A stretch of DNA of 64,000 nucleotides from a virus. The position numbers and the translations under genes were made by a program. The notes under the pieces are model-generated. The model was not told the DNA's origin. It did not search any database and saw nothing but the letters and a program-made list of their open reading frames with translations. Positions 30,960 through 37,491 of this stretch are shown in pieces (positions within the stretch are counted from its first letter, which is position 1; each line of letters opens with the position of its first letter). The stretch lies in IMG/VR virus record IMGVR_UViG_3300045119_000180, positions 40,075-104,074 of that record, one strand, 5' to 3'.

Positions 30960-31115
30960 TCAATCTTTTTTATATATCAACTTAATCGATTTTTCTAGCT
31001 CTTTTAAGAAGCAGATGTGCCTTTCCAGATGTTCTTTATGGTCGGTTAGCTTTTTGATCTCTTGCTCTAGCTCCTCGATCTGTCTGGCTAATAGTGTAAT
31101 TTTTTCCGGTAACAT
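30960..31115 (-). CDS. Small coiled-coil protein, paralogue of PEP-CTERM N-terminus
   Basis: 51 aa, MLPEKITLLARQIEEL..., a leucine-heptad coiled coil. It aligns with residues 1-40 of the downstream PEP-CTERM protein: LEQEIKKLTDHKEHLERHI against LEQEVKNKTKLEQHV. GGAGGG lies 7 nt before the ATG. The shared segment suggests the two products dimerise, or that one domain was duplicated. Confidence 0.65.
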   Translation of the reverse strand: MLPEKITLLARQIEELEQEIKKLTDHKEHLERHICFLKELEKSIKLIYKKD

Positions 31116-31155
31116 CCCTGACCCTCCGCTACTATCGGTTGCTTACGATTGGATC

Positions 31156-31184
31156 GTTATCTCACATACACCCTACAAAGTCAA
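31156..31184 (-). promoter_or_regulatory. Minus-strand promoter for the coiled-coil gene
   Basis: On the minus strand TTGACT (31184-31179) and GATAAC (31161-31156) are 17 bp apart. ACCCTA (31170-31175) and TAGGGT (31195-31200) form an inverted pair flanking the -35 box, and TAGGGT recurs at 30905-30910, so they may be operators. Confidence 0.45.
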
Positions 31185-31238
31185 ATACCGCCAATAGGGT
31201 ATTTTTAGTCACTTATTGGACACACCAGAAAAAAAGTC

Positions 31239-31267
31239 TTGACAAGAATTTAACAATTCGATATAAA
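31239..31267 (+). promoter_or_regulatory. Strong sigma70 promoter with inverted repeat at start site
   Basis: TTGACA at 31239-31244 and TATAAA at 31262-31267 with an ideal 17-bp spacer. The expected start is near 31274, where GTTAG-ATCCCTC-CTAAC (31274-31290) forms an inverted repeat. It drives the gene at 31312 and is divergent to the minus-strand promoter at 31156-31184. Confidence 0.75.
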
Positions 31268-31311
31268 GATTATGTTAGATCCCTCCTAACAGAAAAGGAT
31301 AGGTATAGTTT

Positions 31312-31695
31312 ATGAAGTCTAAAGAACAAAAAGGGCCTCAGGGACCGCAGGTTCGCATTATTTCTAAATCCCAAATGCCCCCTTCTTTGGGGCGTGGTCG
31401 TCATTCAGAAGCTATGATTATCACGATGCCTTTTTGGTTAGATCTGGTAGAGAAGTTAAAGGAAGGGTTGAATCGGTCAGAAGCAGCGATAGTGGATTTC
31501 GGTGAACCTTTAATTGTAGACGGTAAGGAAATACTAATGGTTGGCGATAAAAAAGTCGAGAAGAAACAATTAGCAGCTCGTATTCGGTATCAATTCAGTA
31601 AGGCAGGATTCAATAAGAAGTATACCCTTCTCGTACCGGGGACAGGCGGCAGCCTGTTTGTGGTGGATAACGAGACGGCGGCCATGACACAATAG
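31312..31695 (+). CDS. Unknown protein of the control region
   Basis: 127 aa with AAAAGGAT upstream. A disordered, Lys/Gln/Pro-rich N-terminus leads into a compact domain (EAMIITMPFWLDLVEKLKEGL, AARIRYQFSKAGF). No family recognised. Its strong, operator-like promoter and place before the integrase suggest a regulator or lysogeny protein. Confidence 0.6.
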   Translation: MKSKEQKGPQGPQVRIISKSQMPPSLGRGRHSEAMIITMPFWLDLVEKLKEGLNRSEAAIVDFGEPLIVDGKEILMVGDKKVEKKQLAARIRYQFSKAGFNKKYTLLVPGTGGSLFVVDNETAAMTQ

Positions 31696-31725
31696 GCTCA
31701 GGGCCATTAATAAAGGACCAAAGGA

Positions 31726-31959
31726 ATGGTTACCCAGATCAGGGCCTCTTCGGAGGCCCGGAACCTCGAAGTTGAAGTGGTTACGATGGCGTTAGCAGAA
31801 GTGGTTTTAAACGGAGACGTAAGTCTAGAAAGCGTGATGTCGGGTATCCAAGCTTTTCTTATGGCGTTGGTAGCTTCTGGCCAGGCGGACGCCGGCCCAG
31901 TTGGTTGCCATTTACACGAGATGGCTCCATTCTTCGAAAGCATGAAAAATAAAGCTTGA
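31726..31959 (+). CDS. Small acidic helical protein, unknown
   Basis: 77 aa with AAAGGA before the ATG. Alanine-rich helices (VVTMALAEVVL, IQAFLMALVASG). Its stop codon lies inside the -35 box of the integrase promoter. No family recognised. Confidence 0.6.
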   Translation: MVTQIRASSEARNLEVEVVTMALAEVVLNGDVSLESVMSGIQAFLMALVASGQADAGPVGCHLHEMAPFFESMKNKA

Positions 31960-31983
31960 CAAACCGATGTTCATTGCTATAAT
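31956..31983 (+). promoter_or_regulatory. Consensus promoter giving a leaderless integrase mRNA
   Basis: TTGACA at 31956-31961 and TATAAT at 31978-31983, both perfect, 16 bp apart. Only 6 nt separate the -10 box from the integrase ATG at 31990, so transcription should start at or next to the ATG. No Shine-Dalgarno is present. Confidence 0.8.
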
Positions 31984-31989
31984 GAAGCT

Positions 31990-32916
31990 ATGAACATCAA
32001 ACAGCAGTCTGAAATTTACATACGTCTTTTGACTAGTCGGAAGCGTAATCCGGCTAAACCTTCAACTCTTAATAGCTATAATTGCTATTTAAGACGGTGG
32101 ATCGTGCCAGAAATAGGTTCTATTGATTTAATAGACTACGAAAATGGCGCGATGAAAGACTTTATAGTTAAACTGGATGAAGCCGGACTGTCCCCGGCTA
32201 CCATTGCAGGTATTCAGAATTGTGTTAAGGGTATTGTTTCCAGTGCAGTAGACGAAAACGGTAATGAAATTTATGCTAGAAAATGGAATACTGAGTTCAT
32301 TGATGCTCCGCCGGTTGTAGCAAAAGATCAAAAAGCACCTACAATAACGTCACAAAAGCTCCAGGAAGCGATATCTAAAGCCGAGGCTCCGTTCGGTCAA
32401 CTGTTGGCTTTTCTAGCCGGATCGGGGCTGAGAGTGGGCGAGATGCAGGCTTTAAAGGTAGGTCCACAGGTTAAATCAAGTTATTGGGATCCCGATGAAA
32501 GTAAGCTGGTCGTCCGGATGACGATTTACCGCGGTAAAGAGCAAACGACCAAAACGCCAGCTGGCAACCGGGAAGTGGATATCTGCAGCACATTGAACGA
32601 CCTGCTGAAGGGGTTAAACCGTAAAGACGGCGAATGGTTGTTCCACGGCCGTACAAATGGCGTTATCAGGCCGATGACGGTATACGAAAAGGCGAAACAA
32701 CTGGAGATTCCGCCTGTTCATAGCCTTCGAAGGTTCCGATTGACGTATCTTGAGAATTCCGGGGCGCCTATGAGTCTGGTTAAGTTCTGGGCCGGCCATG
32801 CAACAGGGGATATCACGGAGCGGTATATCAAGTCGCGGGAGAATATCCAACTGAGAAAAGATTGGGTTGAGAAGATAGGATTAGGATTCAACTTAAAAGG
32901 AGAACAAAATGACTAG
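31990..32916 (+). CDS. Tyrosine recombinase (integrase), short form
   Basis: 308 aa. Core-binding domain at residues 1-110, catalytic domain after. Catalytic residues: Arg in GSGLRVGEM near 147, His and Arg in VHSLRRFR near 243-246, His in WAGHATGD near 265, Tyr in ERYIK near 275. It lacks the roughly 100-residue N-terminal region present in the convergent second recombinase, to which it is clearly related (shared RKW..E.IDAP and RRFR segments). Likely leaderless. It points at the attP candidate and probably catalyses integration or excision. Confidence 0.88.
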   Translation: MNIKQQSEIYIRLLTSRKRNPAKPSTLNSYNCYLRRWIVPEIGSIDLIDYENGAMKDFIVKLDEAGLSPATIAGIQNCVKGIVSSAVDENGNEIYARKWNTEFIDAPPVVAKDQKAPTITSQKLQEAISKAEAPFGQLLAFLAGSGLRVGEMQALKVGPQVKSSYWDPDESKLVVRMTIYRGKEQTTKTPAGNREVDICSTLNDLLKGLNRKDGEWLFHGRTNGVIRPMTVYEKAKQLEIPPVHSLRRFRLTYLENSGAPMSLVKFWAGHATGDITERYIKSRENIQLRKDWVEKIGLGFNLKGEQND

Positions 32917-33097
32917 TAAAGAAATACGTGAGTTGCCTACATCTCTAACGGGGGAGTACGGCGAAGGTCAGCTTGACGCTACGCAAAATAGAAAGGTAGA
33001 ACTTATGTTGTTGCAAGAGATAGCCGCCCAACTGGCCGAGGCTAACGAATTACGGCGTAGCTCGGCAGATGCAGTGGGAAGGACTGGGCCGCGATGA
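32909..33097 (+). CDS. Small protein following the integrase, excisionase candidate
   Basis: 62 aa with AAAAGGAG before the ATG and 8-nt overlap with the integrase. Charged and helical (RKVELMLLQEIAAQLAEAN). Its stop is directly beside the left arm repeats of the attP candidate. Size and position suit a directionality factor, but no winged-helix motif is obvious. Confidence 0.55.
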   Translation: MTSKEIRELPTSLTGEYGEGQLDATQNRKVELMLLQEIAAQLAEANELRRSSADAVGRTGPR

Positions 33098-33098
33098 G

Positions 33099-33278
33099 TA
33101 GGCCAAGTAGGCCAATTGAAGGCCATATCCGAGACTTAAGTGATTGCAAATCCTCGAGTTATGTGTTCTTAAGTCTCGATATGGCGGAAGCACGGGAAAC
33201 TGTCTGACCGAATAACTAGTTTCTTTTCTGTATCTAAGCGGACTTTCGTAGTCCGATGAGTTGGCCAGGTTGGCCAGG
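33099..33278. other. Candidate phage attachment site (attP)
   Basis: Between the ends of two convergent recombinase genes. Left arm: TAGGCCAAGTAGGCCAA (33099-33115), a tandem repeat. Right arm: TTGGCCAGGTTGGCCAGG (33261-33278), tandem and inverted relative to the left. In the middle a long inverted repeat encloses GATTGCAAATCC (33142-33153), matching the anticodon-loop region of bacterial tRNA-Cys (TTGCAAA with GCA anticodon). The layout fits arm sites around a crossover core. The host site is inferred. Confidence 0.6.
33122..33185. repeat. Long inverted repeat, 18-19 bp arms
   Basis: GCCATATCCGAGACTTAAG (33122-33140) and CTTAAGTCTCGATATGGC (33168-33185) are complementary with one extra C in the left arm; the 27-nt centre contains CTCGAG. 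No T-run follows either arm, so it is not an ordinary terminator. It may be the core recombinase binding site. Confidence 0.88.
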
Positions 33279-34484
33279 TAAAGTAAATCCCATACCAAGC
33301 CGTTCAGCCCACTCAAGCCTTATTGGTCGATCATTCAAAAGATGCACATACGTCTCGGAGATGTGCGTCTGCGCGTGCCCGGACCAGAAGTGCTGGAGCG
33401 ACTTTGGTACGGGGGACAGGTCAATGTGCTTCATCCGGAACCGGCGGAAGATGTTAAAGCCGCCGATCGGTAGGTTCAACTGTTTCAGTACCGGGTGCAG
33501 GTGGTCGTTGAGAAGGTTCGCCTGACTCAGTTGTGTCCCTTTCGTGTTCTGGAACAACAGGCCAGATGCCCTCGAGCCAACGTGGTTGCGTAGCATGTCT
33601 GCGAGTTCCGTGCACAGGTCTACTTCCCTTTCACCGTTCTTGGTTTTGAGGTACGGCTGGATAACACCTCGTTTGGCTTTCTGGTTGATGACGAGGGTTC
33701 TGAAGTCACCCGATATGTGACGAATTTCGAGTCCAAGAGCCTCTCCAACTCTAAGAGGTCCGCATCCGGCAAGGAGCGCATATAAGACTCCAATCTGGCC
33801 TGGGCTATTTCGGATAATTGCCGAGATTCCTTCGGCGTCAACTGTAGGTTGATTTTGGTCTTTGACGATTGGCGCATCGATATATTCCTCTTTCCACTTT
33901 CTTGGGAATAGTTCTTCACCGTTGTCGTCGATCGCAGATGCAACGACGAGTTTGGCGATAAGCGTATAGTCGCGGATTGAAGACGCGGCAAGGTTGGCGC
34001 CGACGAAGTATTCAACCAATTCCTTCATCGTACGGTTGGAGATAGCAGAGAGCAGTTCGGGGCCAATTCGGGGGTAGAGCCACTTGTCAAGTGTGTAGCG
34101 GCGGTTAGATATGGTTGTAGCTTCAAGCGGGTTGCGTTTGCGATTGGCCAACAACTTTAGCCATTGTTCGCCTTGCTGCTGGAAGGTGACATTAGACGTC
34201 GATTCGATGAAGGTTTGGTTAGAGTTGATACCGAGAGTTTCGAGCCGCTGACTAGCAGCCCTAGTTGCGATCGTCCTGGTCCGGCAGGGTCCGAGAGATA
34301 CAACTTCCCGCCGGCGGGATCCGTTCGCGTCTCGCCAAAATTGCAGATATGCTGGTGCGATTGGATCCCAGATGTCCGTAATCCTACGTCCTTTCTGAAA
34401 TACATAACCCTTTTGGTAAGAACGCCTTGCCAAAGAAGGCCCTCGCTTTCTGCGAGGAATTGCAATCGCGGACAACTCTATCAT
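33234..34484 (-). CDS. Tyrosine recombinase (integrase), long form with N-terminal domain
   Basis: 416 aa. Residues 1-95 are a basic N-terminal region likely to bind arm sites, 96-210 the core-binding domain, and the rest the catalytic domain. Arg lies in GCGPLRVGEAL; the second box reads GFNIFRRFR with Asn where His of HxxR is expected; FWSGHA and ETYVHL supply His and Tyr. It is paralogous to the plus-strand recombinase and convergent with it. The right arm repeats lie in its 3' end. The His-to-Asn change may weaken catalysis. Confidence 0.85.
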   Translation of the reverse strand: MIELSAIAIPRRKRGPSLARRSYQKGYVFQKGRRITDIWDPIAPAYLQFWRDANGSRRREVVSLGPCRTRTIATRAASQRLETLGINSNQTFIESTSNVTFQQQGEQWLKLLANRKRNPLEATTISNRRYTLDKWLYPRIGPELLSAISNRTMKELVEYFVGANLAASSIRDYTLIAKLVVASAIDDNGEELFPRKWKEEYIDAPIVKDQNQPTVDAEGISAIIRNSPGQIGVLYALLAGCGPLRVGEALGLEIRHISGDFRTLVINQKAKRGVIQPYLKTKNGEREVDLCTELADMLRNHVGSRASGLLFQNTKGTQLSQANLLNDHLHPVLKQLNLPIGGFNIFRRFRMKHIDLSPVPKSLQHFWSGHAQTHISETYVHLLNDRPIRLEWAERLGMGFTLPGQPGQLIGLRKSA

Positions 34485-34768
34485 AAAGCTCTTTTCGCGG
34501 CCTTCTTTAATTTTGCGGCTAGTTGATCTTCAGCTTTATCGCCAGGCGTCCTTAAAATTTCTTCTTTCGCTGCGATAGGAACGGAAGTCTTTTCATGCGT
34601 TGTTTCGTAACAAAGTACGCAAACGACGTAATACGGCGTTTCGGTTTCTAACCTATGGCATCCGGCGATACATTCAGGATGAGGGTTGAGCTTTATAACG
34701 TCGTAACACTCTTTCGTTACGTGTCTAAACGCCGGCCCGCGTACTTCCAATCTAACGCAAACGCACAT
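34481..34768 (-). CDS. Cysteine-rich zinc-binding protein, unknown
   Basis: 95 aa. HPECIAGCH and CVLCYETTH suggest a zinc site, and the tail is a Lys/Ala helix. It overlaps the long integrase start (ATGA), so the two are probably coexpressed. No family recognised. Confidence 0.6.
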   Translation of the reverse strand: MCVCVRLEVRGPAFRHVTKECYDVIKLNPHPECIAGCHRLETETPYYVVCVLCYETTHEKTSVPIAAKEEILRTPGDKAEDQLAAKLKKAAKRAL

Positions 34769-34776
34769 ACGCCCCC

Positions 34777-35031
34777 TTAAATGCTTTTTCGAATAAGATC
34801 AAGAACAGAAGCATTAGGATCTTCTGAAACCATACTGCTGTGAAGTTGAACCAGACCAGATAGGAAGCTATTGCCGAAAGTAGTTTTTTGTTCGACGTTT
34901 TTTAAAATTTCTTTAGGAGAATAAGATACTCCTGATACGGAGATAATCGCTAATTCACGATTAGCGGAGGGTATAGATTCAACCCACTCTTTAATAGTTT
35001 TAATGATCTCTTTATCGAAATCCTGACTCAT
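34777..35031 (-). CDS. Small protein, unknown
   Basis: 84 aa, acidic N-terminus and a mixed helical/beta rest (ELAIISVSGVSYSPKEIL). It overlaps the tentative gene upstream by ATGA. No family recognised. Confidence 0.6.
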   Translation of the reverse strand: MSQDFDKEIIKTIKEWVESIPSANRELAIISVSGVSYSPKEILKNVEQKTTFGNSFLSGLVQLHSSMVSEDPNASVLDLIRKSI

Positions 35032-35123
35032 AGAAAATCCTTCATACGTTTTTGAGCCCTTGAATGACCATCTGCACCGAGAAACATCTGAATTGTTACG
35101 TTGTCTAATTTTTTAAAAACCAA
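35028..35123 (-). CDS. Very small protein, tentative
   Basis: 31 aa from a TTG start, basic (GHSRAQKRMKDFL). It fills an otherwise empty gap and its stop overlaps the next ATG, the operon's usual pattern. No clear Shine-Dalgarno. Confidence 0.35.
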   Translation of the reverse strand: MVFKKLDNVTIQMFLGADGHSRAQKRMKDFL

Positions 35124-35488
35124 CCCTGCTTAAGATGACTTTCGCCGATAGATACTTTTAAACTTCTAACCCGTGATTTAGGACTATTAAATCCACTCGG
35201 GTCGTGAAAATGTTGAATATGTCCGTAAATGGCATAATCTAACAGGCGACTATTCTGCCGGCATACGGTTACTTGACAATCAGAACAGGTCCATTGGCTG
35301 TCGAATATTTCTTCTATCGTTGGAATTGTCGGCGTTCTAGGATGTTCTTTATCGTACTTTTCTTCACGGTCGTAGAACTCCGCTAGCCAACGCCAAAAAC
35401 GTTCTTCTTTTGCAGTATTCTGTATTCGGTATTCAAGACCGCTCAAAAGTTTCATAGTCGGATGTATACCTACCGTGGGGGTCGACAT
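35105..35488 (-). CDS. Zinc-finger-like protein, unknown
   Basis: 127 aa. CSDCQVTVC and HIQHFH provide a possible Cys2-His2 site in the middle. The start may instead be the in-frame ATG at 35455, which overlaps the glycosyltransferase end by 23 nt. Charged N-terminus. No family recognised. Confidence 0.55.
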   Translation of the reverse strand: MSTPTVGIHPTMKLLSGLEYRIQNTAKEERFWRWLAEFYDREEKYDKEHPRTPTIPTIEEIFDSQWTCSDCQVTVCRQNSRLLDYAIYGHIQHFHDPSGFNSPKSRVRSLKVSIGESHLKQGWFLKN

Positions 35489-36215
35489 TAGCTAAAACCT
35501 TTCTAAGATCTCTGATCCGATCTTCTATTGTATCGCCTTTCGCTCTCCATTCTTCTGTCGTGCCGTACATACGGAAGCCTTGATGCGCTACTACCGGTTC
35601 GTCCGGATACTTGACCAACAGCCCTGAAGCCATCTGAACCCGCTGGATTAAACCGTCGTCCAACTCGCCAAATCGTTCGTTTGGACCAAAGAACCTGTCC
35701 ATATAGCCTTTTCTGTCAAGAAAGAACTTGTCGTTGATGTGCGGTATGACAAGTCGTAGCTTGTCGCGGTGGAAACAACTGCCGGGGTTGGAGTAGAAGT
35801 TACGACGCCAGTGTTTGAGTTTTCGTCCGCACGTTGCAAAATATTCTCCGGTTTCCTGTGCTTCGAAATGCCATTCGAAATAATTTGGTCGGACAAAAAT
35901 GTCTTCCTCAACTAGAAAAATAAACTCCGCGCCTGTTTGGTATCCTTGCCGCAACGACTGCAGTATGTTCCACGCGCCGGAAGGAACATCCGGTCGCTCT
36001 CTAGTGCGGAACACTTCTGCAGTCGGGAAGTAGTTATCGCGTACCCAGCACGTGGCTTCCATCCGTTCGTCTGGAGAGACGTCGAGAAAGATCCTGACGT
36101 CGATATTGGAATGATCGGCATGTTTAGCGTTTCGTAGCTTCTCGAGGGCCAATGCCAGCATTTCTATTCTTGAGCAGCAAGGTATCACGATAGTACTGCG
36201 AGGGATCGAAATCAT
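35433..36215 (-). CDS. GT-A fold glycosyltransferase-like protein
   Basis: 260 aa. STIVIPCCSR at the N-terminus, VRIFLDVSPDE, and FIFLVEEDIFVRPN with the acidic EED motif near residues 99-101 give a GT2-like layout. GELDDGLIQRVQ may form part of the acceptor site. It is downstream of a GT-B enzyme in the same operon and separate from the left glycan cluster. Substrate unknown. Confidence 0.65.
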   Translation of the reverse strand: MISIPRSTIVIPCCSRIEMLALALEKLRNAKHADHSNIDVRIFLDVSPDERMEATCWVRDNYFPTAEVFRTRERPDVPSGAWNILQSLRQGYQTGAEFIFLVEEDIFVRPNYFEWHFEAQETGEYFATCGRKLKHWRRNFYSNPGSCFHRDKLRLVIPHINDKFFLDRKGYMDRFFGPNERFGELDDGLIQRVQMASGLLVKYPDEPVVAHQGFRMYGTTEEWRAKGDTIEDRIRDLRKVLANVDPHGRYTSDYETFERS

Positions 36216-36318
36216 CGAATGCCTCCGCCCACTTCTTGTCTGACACCTTTTCTACTGGACCGAACGTAGCTTTAACCCCGCCTGAAGCTAATTTATCACC
36301 GCCATTGAGCCTTGCCAT
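36124..36318 (-). CDS. Small protein overlapping the glycosyltransferase, unknown
   Basis: 64 aa. The ATG at 36318 follows an ideal AAGGAG by 5-6 nt and is preferred to an ATG 45 nt upstream. Glycine-rich start, acidic middle (EAFDDFDPSQYY). It overlaps the glycosyltransferase start by 92 nt in another frame. Confidence 0.55.
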   Translation of the reverse strand: MARLNGGDKLASGGVKATFGPVEKVSDKKWAEAFDDFDPSQYYRDTLLLKNRNAGIGPREATKR

Positions 36319-36363
36319 TGTATCTCCTTGCCGATATTGTACCGCTGGTGAAACCATTGTCAA

Positions 36364-37464
36364 CTAGAATTTAAGAAATTTTAACTCAGCCAACCAGGCT
36401 GCTTGAGCATTTTTAGAGTATTTTTGAAGCTTCTTTAGATTATCTTTTATAAGACCATTATTTTGATATATCTGGCAAAGCGTTTCGGTAATCTTTTCAA
36501 CCGTAATGGTATCAGCCTGACTATCTTCGTCTAGCCAACGGATAGCCGGACTGCCAGCGATTGGCACGCCAGCCGAAACGATATCCGCGGCAATGATACA
36601 AAAGGTCTCTGAAAAGCTCACTTGCATACCAATATCCATATATGAAAGGAATTGCAGGAACATAGTATGGTCCATCCAGCCGTGCTGGATAAGGTTGTGC
36701 TTCGTGCCAGCGAACAGAGCTACCAAATTCTTATAGCAGCTGTTACCACCGGATTCGACGCGGGTGTTGTTGACGTGAAAGTTAAGGATCTTACCCTCAC
36801 GGTCGGCGAATCTCATCGCAGCAATAGCCTGAATGAGGTTGTTCTTTAACGGCCGGATGGCGCCCATGCAGGCAACGGATAGATTCTGCTGGGGTTTAGT
36901 CGGGTTGAAATAGGGGTTTTTCGGAGCAGGGTAATAGGTAGGCAAATAAAGGAGCTTGTTGAGATTGACCAGCTTGTCGGTATAGAAGTCCTTCGCCTGA
37001 CTGAAGGCTTCCTGGCTGTTCATCGCGACGTAAACGTTAGTGTACTTTGGATACTGGCTAATCCAATCGATCGCAATGCCTTCTTGGGCCAAAAAGGCGG
37101 CTTCCGAGTGGATCCGGACAATCCAAATGACGTTAGGGTGTAAGGCGTTCAAAACGGCGAATTTACTAGGCACGACCCACAACGCCTCAATAATAACGAC
37201 GTCTGGCTTAAATGCCGTAACTTCTTTATCAATCGAATTGTTGTCTACGACTTCAACGATCTTCGTAACGTAGCCGTTGGCCGCCAGCATATCGCTCGAG
37301 AACTTAGCGGAGTTATAAAGCCCGCTAGACATACCGGAATATGAATAATCATATCCGTGTCTTTCTTTAAGAATGAATAAAATACGAGCCTTGGGATCCG
37401 CTGGTTTGGGTTTAGGCTTGTCGTAACCAACCATTTGAAACAACCGATTGATTGCTTTGTTCAC
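36364..37464 (-). CDS. GT-B fold glycosyltransferase (GT4-like)
   Basis: 366 aa. ARILFILKERHGYDY, then a Rossmann-type N-domain (PDVVIIEALW), and a C-domain with SFSETFCIIAADIVSAGVP near residues 295-313, the E-x7-type donor motif of GT4-like enzymes. It is immediately downstream of the internal virion-like genes. Substrate unknown; virion or host glycosylation are both possible. Confidence 0.7.
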   Translation of the reverse strand: MNKAINRLFQMVGYDKPKPKPADPKARILFILKERHGYDYSYSGMSSGLYNSAKFSSDMLAANGYVTKIVEVVDNNSIDKEVTAFKPDVVIIEALWVVPSKFAVLNALHPNVIWIVRIHSEAAFLAQEGIAIDWISQYPKYTNVYVAMNSQEAFSQAKDFYTDKLVNLNKLLYLPTYYPAPKNPYFNPTKPQQNLSVACMGAIRPLKNNLIQAIAAMRFADREGKILNFHVNNTRVESGGNSCYKNLVALFAGTKHNLIQHGWMDHTMFLQFLSYMDIGMQVSFSETFCIIAADIVSAGVPIAGSPAIRWLDEDSQADTITVEKITETLCQIYQNNGLIKDNLKKLQKYSKNAQAAWLAELKFLKF

Positions 37465-37491
37465 TCTTTCTCCGGTATATCGGGGTAGTTT

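Noticed and set aside
33239-33255. Hairpin CGGACT/AGTCCG as a terminator
   Set aside because: No T-run follows and most of it lies in the coding end of the long recombinase.
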